Origin: Gorillibacterium sp.
Lineage (GTDB): Bacteria > Bacillota > Bacilli > Paenibacillales > NBRC-103111
Length of the DNA: 7,865 nucleotides
Reading direction: 5' to 3'
NCBI GenBank assembly: GCA_014380705.1
Contig: JACMJI010000094.1
Span: 1-7,865 of the forward strand
Shown: piece after piece, positions 1 to 7,865 of the stretch
How positions within the stretch are numbered: position 1 is the first letter of the stretch
Layout: the number at the start of each line of letters is the position of its first letter
The notes under the pieces: generated by a model
The model's database searches: none
What the model saw: only the letters and a program-made list of their open reading frames with translations
What the model was told of the DNA's origin: nothing
Made by a program: the position numbers and the translations under genes

Positions 1-108
1 AGGCGTTACCCTGCCTCATGACAGGGAATATTGCGGACGATTATGTCATAGATATCACTCATGAAGGAGATCTCCAAGACTTGTCTCACGAATTGGGAGT
101 GTGTCTGA

Positions 109-1029
109 ATGGTTGTGCTATTGCTGTTTTTTATCCTCTTCGTTGCTTTGGCAATCGTGGGGGATATTCAGGCCTCATGGGAGATGACGATTGCTTGCAC
201 GATAGTGAGTTTGTTGGTGTTTGCTCTTATGGTTATTTTCAAACGAGAAGAACGCGAGGCTAGGAGGTTTGCTAGGTGGTTGGATGAGAATGAATCCTCT
301 TTCTATGATGATCTGATAACGACTACCTACTATCAGAACATATTCATCCGCCCTCAAACCCTTTTCACAAGCTACCAAGCTGTCATTTCATTCGTTTTTT
401 TTACGACGACCTTCACCTCTAGAAAACTTGTCGACCACACCAAAAAAGCAACTCATTATAAACGAGCCTATAGTCTATTGTCTGTGGTATTCGGTTGGTG
501 GTCGATCCCTTGGGGACCTATTAAAACCATTCAAGTATTAGCTGGCAATATGAGGGGCGGCAGGCAACTATCTGTTCATGAAATGCTCGAATATGGTGCA
601 GAGCGCCCAAGTGTAAAGGGAATGACTCCGCTTATTCAGGCTGTATATCTTAACCAACAGGATAAAGTATTTAAGCTGCTCGACAGGGCGAGTTCGGATA
701 TTTACCTTACTGATTCGGAAGGGCGAACGGCTCTTATGCGGGCAGCCGAAATTGGAAATATAGAAGTGTTTGATTTTCTGCTAGCCAAGGGTGCTAATGT
801 CCATGATCGAGATGAGTATGGTGATACGGTCCTGATAAGAGCAGCCGCCAATGGTAATGGAGCGATTGTTAGCAGAGTTCTACAGTTTAGAATTGACCCA
901 AATGAGCTTAACGATGATGGTGATTCTGCTTTGGCATATGCAGAAGGCCGCGGTTACACCTATGTTGTTAAGCTTCTGCAGGCCGGAGGAGCGATAAGCC
1001 AGAAACAGCAAGCAGCCAGCCCCCAATAA
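109..1029 (+). CDS. Membrane-anchored ankyrin-repeat protein
   Basis: 306 residues. The N-terminus has two strongly hydrophobic segments (about 1-20 and 26-45) followed by a charged stretch rich in Arg, Glu and Lys (45-60), consistent with a hairpin membrane anchor. Two more hydrophobic stretches lie at about 88-101 and 120-147; the second holds the aromatic and proline-rich motif GWWSIPWGPIKT (129-140). The C-terminal part (about 166-298) is four ankyrin repeats. The second and third match the consensus best, with GRTALMRAAEIGN and GDTVLIRAAANGN, and the first and fourth are looser. Ankyrin repeats bind other proteins, so an adaptor role at the membrane is likely, but the partner is unknown. 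ATG 109 is chosen because an in-frame TGA sits immediately before it (106-108) and GGGAG (95-99) gives a 9-nt spacing. The last codons form the left arm of a terminator. The middle region is not assigned to a named family. Confidence 0.85.
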   Translation: MVVLLLFFILFVALAIVGDIQASWEMTIACTIVSLLVFALMVIFKREEREARRFARWLDENESSFYDDLITTTYYQNIFIRPQTLFTSYQAVISFVFFTTTFTSRKLVDHTKKATHYKRAYSLLSVVFGWWSIPWGPIKTIQVLAGNMRGGRQLSVHEMLEYGAERPSVKGMTPLIQAVYLNQQDKVFKLLDRASSDIYLTDSEGRTALMRAAEIGNIEVFDFLLAKGANVHDRDEYGDTVLIRAAANGNGAIVSRVLQFRIDPNELNDDGDSALAYAEGRGYTYVVKLLQAGGAISQKQQAASPQ

Positions 1030-1047
1030 TCGGAGGCTGGCTGCTTT
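1010..1047 (+). terminator. Terminator hairpin overlapping the end of the ankyrin gene
   Basis: A perfect 12-bp GC-rich stem pairs AAGCAGCCAGCC (1010-1021) with GGCTGGCTGCTT (1035-1046) around a 13-nt loop that contains the TAA stop codon (1027-1029). The T tract after it is short (TTT, then ACTCT), so intrinsic termination may be moderate. The left arm encodes the Gln-Ala-Ala-Ser tail of the ankyrin protein. The same hairpin on the minus strand could also block transcription arriving from the converging glycosidase gene; no other good terminator for that gene is visible in 1048-1154. Confidence 0.7.
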
Positions 1048-1154
1048 ACTCTATCAGAATGAATATTAGGTAAGGACTATTCTGATTCCGCATCGGCAGA
1101 TGCACGGCACCAAAGGAAGCCGATAGGCGTTTATCCTTGACGAGACTTATTCGT

Positions 1155-4358
<3,204 letters not shown>

Positions 4359-4389
4359 TTATTTTGTGATTTAGATTCATATATATTTC

Positions 4390-4417
4390 ATTGTATACAA
4401 GATTCTGTTAGAGTAAA
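4390..4417 (-). promoter_or_regulatory. Putative sigma-A promoter of the GH2 gene
   Basis: On the minus strand, TTTACT (4417-4412, 4 of 6 matches to TTGACA) and TACAAT (4395-4390, 5 of 6 matches to TATAAT) are separated by 16 bp. This would start transcription near 4383 and give a leader of about 45 nt. The weak -35 fits a promoter that needs an activator. The -10 lies in the perfect 10-bp palindrome TTGTATACAA (4391-4400). Confidence 0.6.
4397..4410 (+). promoter_or_regulatory. Putative regulator operator, copy 1
   Basis: ACAAGATTCTGTTA matches the copy at 4420-4433 at 12 of 14 positions, with repeat starts 23 bp apart. It fills most of the spacer between the -35 and -10 of the proposed GH2 promoter. 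Paired direct repeats about two helical turns apart are typical of AraC-family binding sites. Assignment to the adjacent regulator is inferred from position. Confidence 0.5.
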
Positions 4418-4434
4418 TAACAAGAATTTGTTAT
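4417..4434 (+). promoter_or_regulatory. Putative regulator operator, copy 2, with perfect dyad
   Basis: ATAACAAGAATTTGTTAT has perfect 7-bp arms (4417-4423 and 4428-4434) around GAAT and contains the second copy of the 14-bp direct repeat (4420-4433). It abuts the upstream edge of the GH2 -35 box, where an activator would touch RNA polymerase. It also overlaps the extended -10 of the regulator's own promoter, where binding would repress. Confidence 0.5.
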
Positions 4435-4437
4435 GAT
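4429..4437 (+). promoter_or_regulatory. Putative extended -10 promoter of the AraC-type gene
   Basis: TGT followed by TATGAT (4432-4437) forms an extended -10 element (TGn plus 5 of 6 matches to TATAAT). No good -35 is seen at 16-18 bp, which extended -10 promoters tolerate. The start would be near 4444, giving a leader of about 30 nt. It overlaps operator copy 2, suggesting autoregulation. Confidence 0.5.
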
Positions 4438-4473
4438 AGTACGATTTTGCTTACTTGGGGGATAGGGTAGTAT

Positions 4474-5313
4474 ATGTTCACTCACCATTATTTGCCGACA
4501 CCAGCATTCAATCAATATATCTGCTACCCAGAGTGGATTGGCCAGTACAATCAAATGCCCAATCATCAGGTGTACAGACCAATCGGATTATTAAAAACGT
4601 TTAATCTCCACCTGGTTTTTTCCGGGAAAGGGTATGTCCAGAATGCAAAGCAGCGATATGAGCTGAATGCAGGGACAGGCTTCTTATACGACATGTGTAC
4701 GGTGCAAAATTATGGAGCAGATGAGAGAGATCCATGGGATGTCCGGTGGGTTCATTTTCACGGTGCGGGGATTGAGAACCTGCTTGGCTCAGAGATCCTG
4801 GGGGAGAAATGCTGGAAGTTCCATTTTACAAGAAGAGATCATTTGGGTAAGCTGATGGATGAAATGATGGAATTATGCAATCCTTTTCAAACGGAGCATG
4901 AAATCAGACTATCTACTCTATTGTATGAGTTGCTAATTGATCTGCGTATTCATGCTGAGCCATGGAATACAACCGTATCCAATTCGGATCGGGAGCGACT
5001 GCACAGGAGTGCCGAGTATATACGCCTTCATTATGCTGAAGACATTAGTCTAGCGAATATCGCTAAGGTTGCCGATTACAGCCCATCGCATTTCAGCCGG
5101 ACTTTTCACCGAACGATGGGCAGGACGCCTGTACAATATCTAAATGAAACAAGGATTATTATCGCCAAACAGTTACTTGCCTCGGGCACTCTTCCAGTCA
5201 AGGAAATTGCCTTGGCTACTGGCTTTCAACAGAGCAGCTATTTCATCAAACGATTTCATCAGCATGAGGGCGTGACCCCGCAGCAGTACCGGGCTATGCA
5301 CTCTTTTAGATAA
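4474..5313 (+). CDS. AraC/XylS-family transcriptional regulator
   Basis: 279 residues, the usual length for a two-domain AraC-type sugar regulator. The N-terminal part (about 15-160) has the pattern of an AraC cupin-like sensing domain, including LHLVFSGKGYVQ (45-56) and WDVRWVHFHGAG (88-99). The C-terminal part (about 174-275) has two helix-turn-helix units: ISLANIAKVADYSPSHFSRTF (191-211) and a second at about 241-262 with the family signature of Ile245-Ala-Leu-Ala-Thr-Gly-Phe. ATG 4474 is secure because an in-frame TAG lies two codons upstream; the RBS is modest (GGGGG at 4457-4461 or GGG at 4465-4467). It is transcribed away from the GH2 gene with a 136-bp shared promoter region, so it most likely activates that gene on sensing the sugar or glycoside. 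The ligand cannot be read from the sequence. Confidence 0.93.
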   Translation: MFTHHYLPTPAFNQYICYPEWIGQYNQMPNHQVYRPIGLLKTFNLHLVFSGKGYVQNAKQRYELNAGTGFLYDMCTVQNYGADERDPWDVRWVHFHGAGIENLLGSEILGEKCWKFHFTRRDHLGKLMDEMMELCNPFQTEHEIRLSTLLYELLIDLRIHAEPWNTTVSNSDRERLHRSAEYIRLHYAEDISLANIAKVADYSPSHFSRTFHRTMGRTPVQYLNETRIIIAKQLLASGTLPVKEIALATGFQQSSYFIKRFHQHEGVTPQQYRAMHSFR

Positions 5314-5330
5314 TGATATTATTCGTTCCG

Positions 5331-5360
5331 GGCTGACATCCATGTCCCATAGCTTTTTTT
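5331..5360 (+). terminator. Weak putative terminator after the AraC-type gene
   Basis: A short bulged hairpin pairs GACA (5335-5338) with TGTC (5343-5346), extended by GG (5331-5332) and CC (5347-5348), and is followed after five bases by a run of seven T (5354-5360). The stem is weak, so read-through into the protease gene is plausible; no convincing separate promoter for that gene was found. Confidence 0.4.
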
Positions 5361-5392
5361 CAACATATCCTAAAAGGGAGTGAAGTTAAAAC

Positions 5393-5402
5393 GGGGGGGG
5401 AG
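5393..5402 (+). promoter_or_regulatory. Eight-G tract acting as a possible RBS
   Basis: Eight G residues (5393-5400) followed by AG form an SD-like GGGGAG. It is 6 nt before ATT 5409 and 9 nt before ATA 5412, both in frame with the protease, but 36 nt before GTG 5439. A second SD-like sequence, AAAGGGAG, lies at 5373-5380. The tract may mark the true translation start region, or be a site of sequencing or replication slippage. Confidence 0.35.
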
Positions 5403-5438
5403 TTAACCATTATAGCGAAACGAAAGGGTCCTGCGTAT

Positions 5439-6503
5439 GTGCCCGGACATTTGATCGTTAAATGTCATCATGGTGTTTCTCATGCGACAATGTGCAAGGA
5501 ATATCGAAAGAATGGGGATCGTCTGATTTCCCATAATGCCGCGCTTAGTTATGATGTCATCAAGGTCAAGGATAAGCTGGAGCATGCCCAGGAGAAATAT
5601 AGCAAGCATTCCTGTGTAAAATGTGTCGAGCTCAATCACTATCGCTATGTAACGGAAATACCCAATGATCCAGACTATAAGAATCAATACGGATTAACGA
5701 AAATAAAGGCTAATCTAGCTTGGAATATTACAAAAGGAAGAGAAGCATCGATCATAGCCATTGTGGATACTGGCGTTCAAAGGAGTCACCCGGATCTTAA
5801 GGATAAACTGCGTACGGGCTACAATTTTGTTAGCAATAATAAGGACACAAACGATGACAATGGACATGGGACACATGTAGCTGGTATTGCAGCGGCAATA
5901 ACCAATAATCGGATTGGGGTTGCCGGAACGGCACCGCGCAACCGGATTCTTCCGGTAAAGGCTTTTGACAACAATGGAATGGCAACAACGCATAACATTG
6001 TTCAGGGCATCCTGTACGCGGCAGATCAAGGTGCGCGAGTGATTAACATGAGCTTCGGAGCGGGTGCCTATTCCTCTGTAGAAGCAGATGCCTGTGCCTA
6101 TGCGCTGAAAAAAGGGTGTGTTCTCGTTGCAGCAGCGGGCAATAGCGGCAGCAGCAAGCGTTTCTACCCCGCGGGATATTCGGGTGTTATCTCTGTGGCG
6201 GCAACCGATGTCAATAATAACAAAGCAAGCTTCTCGAATTATGGGAAATGGGTAACCGTTGCTGCTCCCGGTGTCAACATTCTATCGACTTATCCGGATA
6301 GCACGTATTCGTCTTTAAGCGGGACCTCTATGGCTGCTCCTTTTGTATCGGGATTGGCGGGTCTATTGGCCAAAAAGTATCGAACAAACCGACGGATTAG
6401 CAAATTAATTAAAGGTTCGGCGGACTCGATTAAAGGAACGGGTTCCTTTTGGAAATATGGGTTAATCAATGCAAAGAAGGCGGTTCAGACCGCTGCAGGT
6501 TAA
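5439..6503 (+). CDS. Subtilisin-family (S8) serine protease, no signal peptide
   Basis: 354 residues counted from GTG 5439. Residues 1-75 resemble a subtilase prodomain (PGHLIVK at 2-8), followed by the thermitase-like junction PNDPDYKNQYGL (75-86). The catalytic domain has Asp110 in IVDTGV, His143 in NGHGTHVAG, oxyanion Asn235 in AAGNSG and nucleophile Ser297 in GTSMAAP, so it should be active. No signal peptide is present in any reading of the N-terminus, so export by the Sec route is not indicated. Four Cys (9, 19, 59, 62) lie in the prodomain and two more at 219 and 227. The start is uncertain. The frame stays open upstream to a stop at 5334 and the residues just before the GTG (Lys-Arg-Lys-Gly-Pro-Ala-Tyr) look coding, yet there is no ATG, GTG or TTG there. 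ATT 5409 or ATA 5412 would sit well behind a G-rich RBS. GTG 5439 has AAAGGG (5423-5428) at 10 nt. Confidence 0.88.
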   Translation: MPGHLIVKCHHGVSHATMCKEYRKNGDRLISHNAALSYDVIKVKDKLEHAQEKYSKHSCVKCVELNHYRYVTEIPNDPDYKNQYGLTKIKANLAWNITKGREASIIAIVDTGVQRSHPDLKDKLRTGYNFVSNNKDTNDDNGHGTHVAGIAAAITNNRIGVAGTAPRNRILPVKAFDNNGMATTHNIVQGILYAADQGARVINMSFGAGAYSSVEADACAYALKKGCVLVAAAGNSGSSKRFYPAGYSGVISVAATDVNNNKASFSNYGKWVTVAAPGVNILSTYPDSTYSSLSGTSMAAPFVSGLAGLLAKKYRTNRRISKLIKGSADSIKGTGSFWKYGLINAKKAVQTAAG

Positions 6504-6546
6504 AGGATCTCAAGTCGTAGTGAATCCATCTCATGGAAAAAAAAGC

Positions 6547-6595
6547 AACCCTTCATTAACTGTGTAAGCTGCAATTAATGGCGGGTTAGTTTTTT
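6547..6595 (+). terminator. Rho-independent terminator after the protease gene
   Basis: AACCC (6547-6551) and CATTAA (6554-6559) pair with TTAATG (6575-6580) and GGGTT (6583-6587), giving a long stem broken by one T-C mismatch and one G-T pair. TTTTTT (6590-6595) follows. A run of eight A (6537-6544) before the stem would supply a T tract on the other strand, so it could work in both directions. Confidence 0.8.
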
Positions 6596-6632
6596 GCTTT
6601 CACTCTTTTGTGGTACAAGTTATGGGGGCACC

Positions 6633-6661
6633 ATGACAATCTGTTGTGAAATTGCTATTAT
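6633..6661 (+). promoter_or_regulatory. Sigma-A promoter of the RNase H1 gene
   Basis: ATGACA (6633-6638, 5 of 6 matches to TTGACA) and TATTAT (6656-6661, 5 of 6 matches to TATAAT) are 17 bp apart, and TGC before the -10 makes it an extended -10. Transcription would start near 6668, leaving a leader of about 77 nt. The rest of 6596-6744 shows no other clear element. Confidence 0.7.
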
Positions 6662-6744
6662 GAGACTGTCTATCTAGTACTCCTTTAACAAGTGACATCA
6701 AGGACACCGTAAGGCGTTATCCATATATCAAGAGGAGCAAAGTC

Positions 6745-7428
6745 ATGGCTAAAGAGAAATTTTATGTAGTGTGGGCGGGTAAGAGGCCGGGTATCTATAC
6801 AAACTGGGCAGAGTGCCAAGAGCAGGTCAACCATTTTTTTCAAGCCAAATTTAAATCATACGATTCCAAAAGTCAGGCCGAGGAAGCTTACAAAGCCGGC
6901 TGGGAGAAACATTGGGGGCAAGGAGCCAAGCAGGGAGATAGCAAAAACGCAAATAAGAGCTCATACCCTAGTAAAAGTAGAACCTCAATGGAGCAGATTT
7001 CGCTTAGCGGAATGGAAGAAGAGATTGATTTCGATACGATATCCGTTGATGTTGGGACGAGCGGCAATCCGGGTCCTACTGAATACAAAGGTGTGGATAC
7101 ACGTACAGGAGAGATCATTTTTTCTGTCGGTCCAGTCAAAAAGGGAACCAATAATCTTGGTGAATTCTTGGCGATTGTCCACGCTTTGGCGCTTTTGAAG
7201 AAAACCGGAAGCAAAAAGAATGTATACAGCGATTCCGTGAATGCCATTAAATGGGTGAACCAGAAGAGTATCTCTTCTACACTTGTGCGGGACAGCTCCA
7301 CTGAGGAGATCTGGCTGCTTGTCGATCGAGCGGTCCATTGGTTGAAAACCAATACATACGAGACCAAGGTCATGAAGTGGCATACTCGCAAATGGGGCGA
7401 GATCAAAGCCGACTATGGACGGAAGTAA
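6745..7428 (+). CDS. rnhA: Ribonuclease H1 with N-terminal hybrid-binding domain
   Basis: 227 residues. The enzyme cuts the RNA strand of RNA-DNA hybrids in the cytoplasm, clearing R-loops and primers. Residues 5-49 form the caulimovirus-viroplasmin-type hybrid-binding domain, opening with FYVVWAGKRPGIYTNW. Residues about 98-227 are the catalytic domain and closely follow the well-studied Bacillus halodurans RNase H1. All metal-binding residues are present: Asp102 in SVDVG, Glu140 in TNNLGEF, Asp163 in YSDS, Glu219 and Asp223 in KWGEIKADYGRK (B. halodurans Asp71, Glu109, Asp132, Glu188, Asp192). The linker between domains (about 50-97) is some 30 residues longer than in B. halodurans, first Lys/Gly/Ser-rich and then acidic. 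AGAGGAG (6731-6737) lies 7 nt before the ATG. It has its own promoter and appears monocistronic; no terminator is seen directly after it. Confidence 0.96.
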   Translation: MAKEKFYVVWAGKRPGIYTNWAECQEQVNHFFQAKFKSYDSKSQAEEAYKAGWEKHWGQGAKQGDSKNANKSSYPSKSRTSMEQISLSGMEEEIDFDTISVDVGTSGNPGPTEYKGVDTRTGEIIFSVGPVKKGTNNLGEFLAIVHALALLKKTGSKKNVYSDSVNAIKWVNQKSISSTLVRDSSTEEIWLLVDRAVHWLKTNTYETKVMKWHTRKWGEIKADYGRK

Positions 7429-7679
7429 CTGGGTGCGAGAAGAAGTTTCCAGGCGGATTTTGCCGGATACACAAGGTCAGGCTGGAGGCCGCTCAGGCCC
7501 GGATGCAGCTTCAACTATTTGTGGGCCGGTCATCCGTCAAAGTTTTTGCCGGTGATGGATAGGCCGTGAGGACTGAACGGGTATACCCCGACGCCGATGC
7601 CAAGGGGTTGGAGTTGTTCACCTCGGGTACGGATGTATCGGTGCGTTCCTTCGCGGTCTACACACTCTCTTCCAACTGA
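7429..7679 (+). pseudogene. Decayed C-terminal fragment of a GH32 (levanase/invertase-type) enzyme
   Basis: Reading codons in the frame of 7431, the translation resembles the C-terminal beta-sandwich of GH32 enzymes. FCRIHKVRLEA (about 7461-7493) is followed by LQLFVGRSSVKVFAGDG (7509-7559), which corresponds to the family pattern of Phe-Val-Asp-x-Ser-Ser-Val-Glu-Val-Phe. After an in-frame TAG (7560-7562) the same frame continues with AVRTERVYPDADAKGLELF and a Ser-Val-Arg-Ser-Phe stretch, ending at TGA 7677-7679, where a GH32 protein would end. The TAG sits where family members usually have Glu. The Asp and second Glu of the motif are changed to Gly and Lys. The catalytic propeller domain is absent and no start or RBS is visible. 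It is therefore a relic of a fructan- or sucrose-cleaving enzyme gene, not a working one. It begins directly after the RNase H1 stop. Confidence 0.75.
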
Positions 7680-7741
7680 ACAAATTCGACCGATACAGGC
7701 CGCAGATAAGAGTTTACCCTTGCCGAGCGCCCTCCAGCGCC

Positions 7742-7770
7742 GATTTAGCGATCAAAATGATCGCTAAATC
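7742..7770. repeat. Perfect 13-bp inverted repeat, array unit 1
   Basis: GATTTAGCGATCA (7742-7754) and TGATCGCTAAATC (7758-7770) pair perfectly around an AAA loop. Each arm holds a GATC site. No T tract follows on either strand, so it is not a standard intrinsic terminator. Confidence 0.9.
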
Positions 7771-7805
7771 CCACAAAAGCAGCCCCGAGCGCCCGCGCCG
7801 ACCAT

Positions 7806-7830
7806 AATAGCGATCAAAATGATCGCTATT
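7806..7830. repeat. Perfect 11-bp inverted repeat, array unit 2
   Basis: AATAGCGATCA (7806-7816) and TGATCGCTATT (7820-7830) pair perfectly around the same AAA loop. The inner nine pairs are identical to unit 1, while the two outer pairs are A-T instead of T-A, so both arms have changed together. Confidence 0.9.
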
Positions 7831-7865
7831 TGCTCCCGAGCGCCCTCCAGTGCCGATTTAGCGAT

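Larger units (their letters stand above)
7723..7865. repeat. Tandem hairpin-bearing repeat array (partial, runs off the edge)
   Basis: Three units each begin CCGAGCGCCC, at 7723, 7785 and 7836, giving periods of 62 and 51 bp. Units 1 and 3 share the next segment almost exactly (TCCAGCGCCGATTTAGCGAT against TCCAGTGCCGATTTAGCGAT); unit 2 is a shorter variant. Units 1 and 2 each carry a long hairpin and unit 3 is cut by the window end inside its left arm. There is no open reading frame of note in the array, and the 43 bp before it (7680-7722) hold nothing recognised. The array is not CRISPR-like because period varies and the palindrome is long. A repetitive extragenic or miniature mobile element type is likely. 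Confidence 0.85.

Noticed and set aside
61..108. Fifteen-codon ORF ending directly before the ankyrin start (possible leader peptide)
   Set aside because: No Shine-Dalgarno precedes its ATG and no attenuator structure or codon run is visible, so the TGA-ATG contact is probably chance.
3..263. Open frame entering from the left edge (with an ATG at 18), overlapping the start of the ankyrin gene
   Set aside because: It has no RBS before ATG 18, its composition is Cys/Gly/Asp-rich with no recognisable domain, and it overlaps 155 bp of a convincing membrane-protein start. It could hide the tail of an upstream gene, but nothing shows this.
1053..1124. Two short inverted repeats (ATCAGAAT 1053-1060 with 1079-1086; ATCGGC 1092-1097 with 1119-1124) as a GH2 terminator or regulatory RNA
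   Set aside because: The loops are 18 and 21 nt, and no T tract follows on either strand. The signal is too weak to call.
5380..5406. Programmed frameshift on the eight-G tract starting from GTG 5380
   Set aside because: A -1 shift would enter the protease frame, but GTG 5380 has no properly spaced RBS because the only SD-like sequence overlaps it, so an upstream start and slippage is unlikely.
6888..7406. Minus-strand 172-residue ORF opposite the RNase H1 gene
   Set aside because: The plus strand encodes a clear RNase H1 with all catalytic residues. The antisense frame has no RBS or recognisable motif.
7723..7865. CRISPR array
   Set aside because: Unit spacing varies (62 and 51 bp), what would be spacers are themselves repeated, and the palindrome is far longer than in CRISPR repeats; no cas gene is present.

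Overview
The window looks like chromosomal DNA from a low- to mid-GC Bacillota, most likely Paenibacillus or a close relative. The reasons are strong Shine-Dalgarno sites, sigma-A-like promoters, an RNase H1 very close to the Bacillus halodurans enzyme, and a cytoplasmic GH2 glycosidase beside a divergent AraC-type regulator, a layout common in carbohydrate-rich Paenibacillus genomes. This assignment is inferred from the sequence; no database was searched.

Layout. (1) 109-1029 (+): a membrane-anchored protein with four C-terminal ankyrin repeats, ending in a 12-bp terminator hairpin that overlaps its last codons. (2) 1155-4337 (-): a full-length LacZ-type family 2 glycoside hydrolase converging on gene 1. 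(3) 4338-4473: a divergent promoter region with a promoter for each flanking gene and two near-identical 14-bp direct repeats that look like operator sites. (4) 4474-5313 (+): an AraC/XylS regulator, presumably controlling the glycosidase and itself. (5) 5439-6503 (+): a subtilisin-family (S8) protease with an intact triad and prodomain but no signal peptide, whose start codon is uncertain; a strong terminator follows. (6) 6745-7428 (+): ribonuclease H1 with its own promoter and RBS. (7) 7429-7679 (+): a decayed C-terminal fragment of a GH32 (levanase/invertase-type) enzyme directly after the RNase H1 stop. (8) 7723-7865: the start of a tandem array of GC-rich units, each carrying a near-perfect hairpin, running off the right edge.

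How the genes relate. The glycosidase and the AraC gene form one regulatory unit: the proposed operators sit between and beside the lacZ-type -35/-10 boxes and over the extended -10 of the regulator. The protease, RNase H1 and ankyrin genes look independent. The most notable points are the tandem hairpin array with paired base changes in its stems, active-site substitutions in the GH2 enzyme at positions that read the sugar C6 group, the tandem operators, the GH32 relic, and the unusual 5' end of the protease gene. I found no CRISPR array, tRNA, rRNA, transposase or obvious new defence system.
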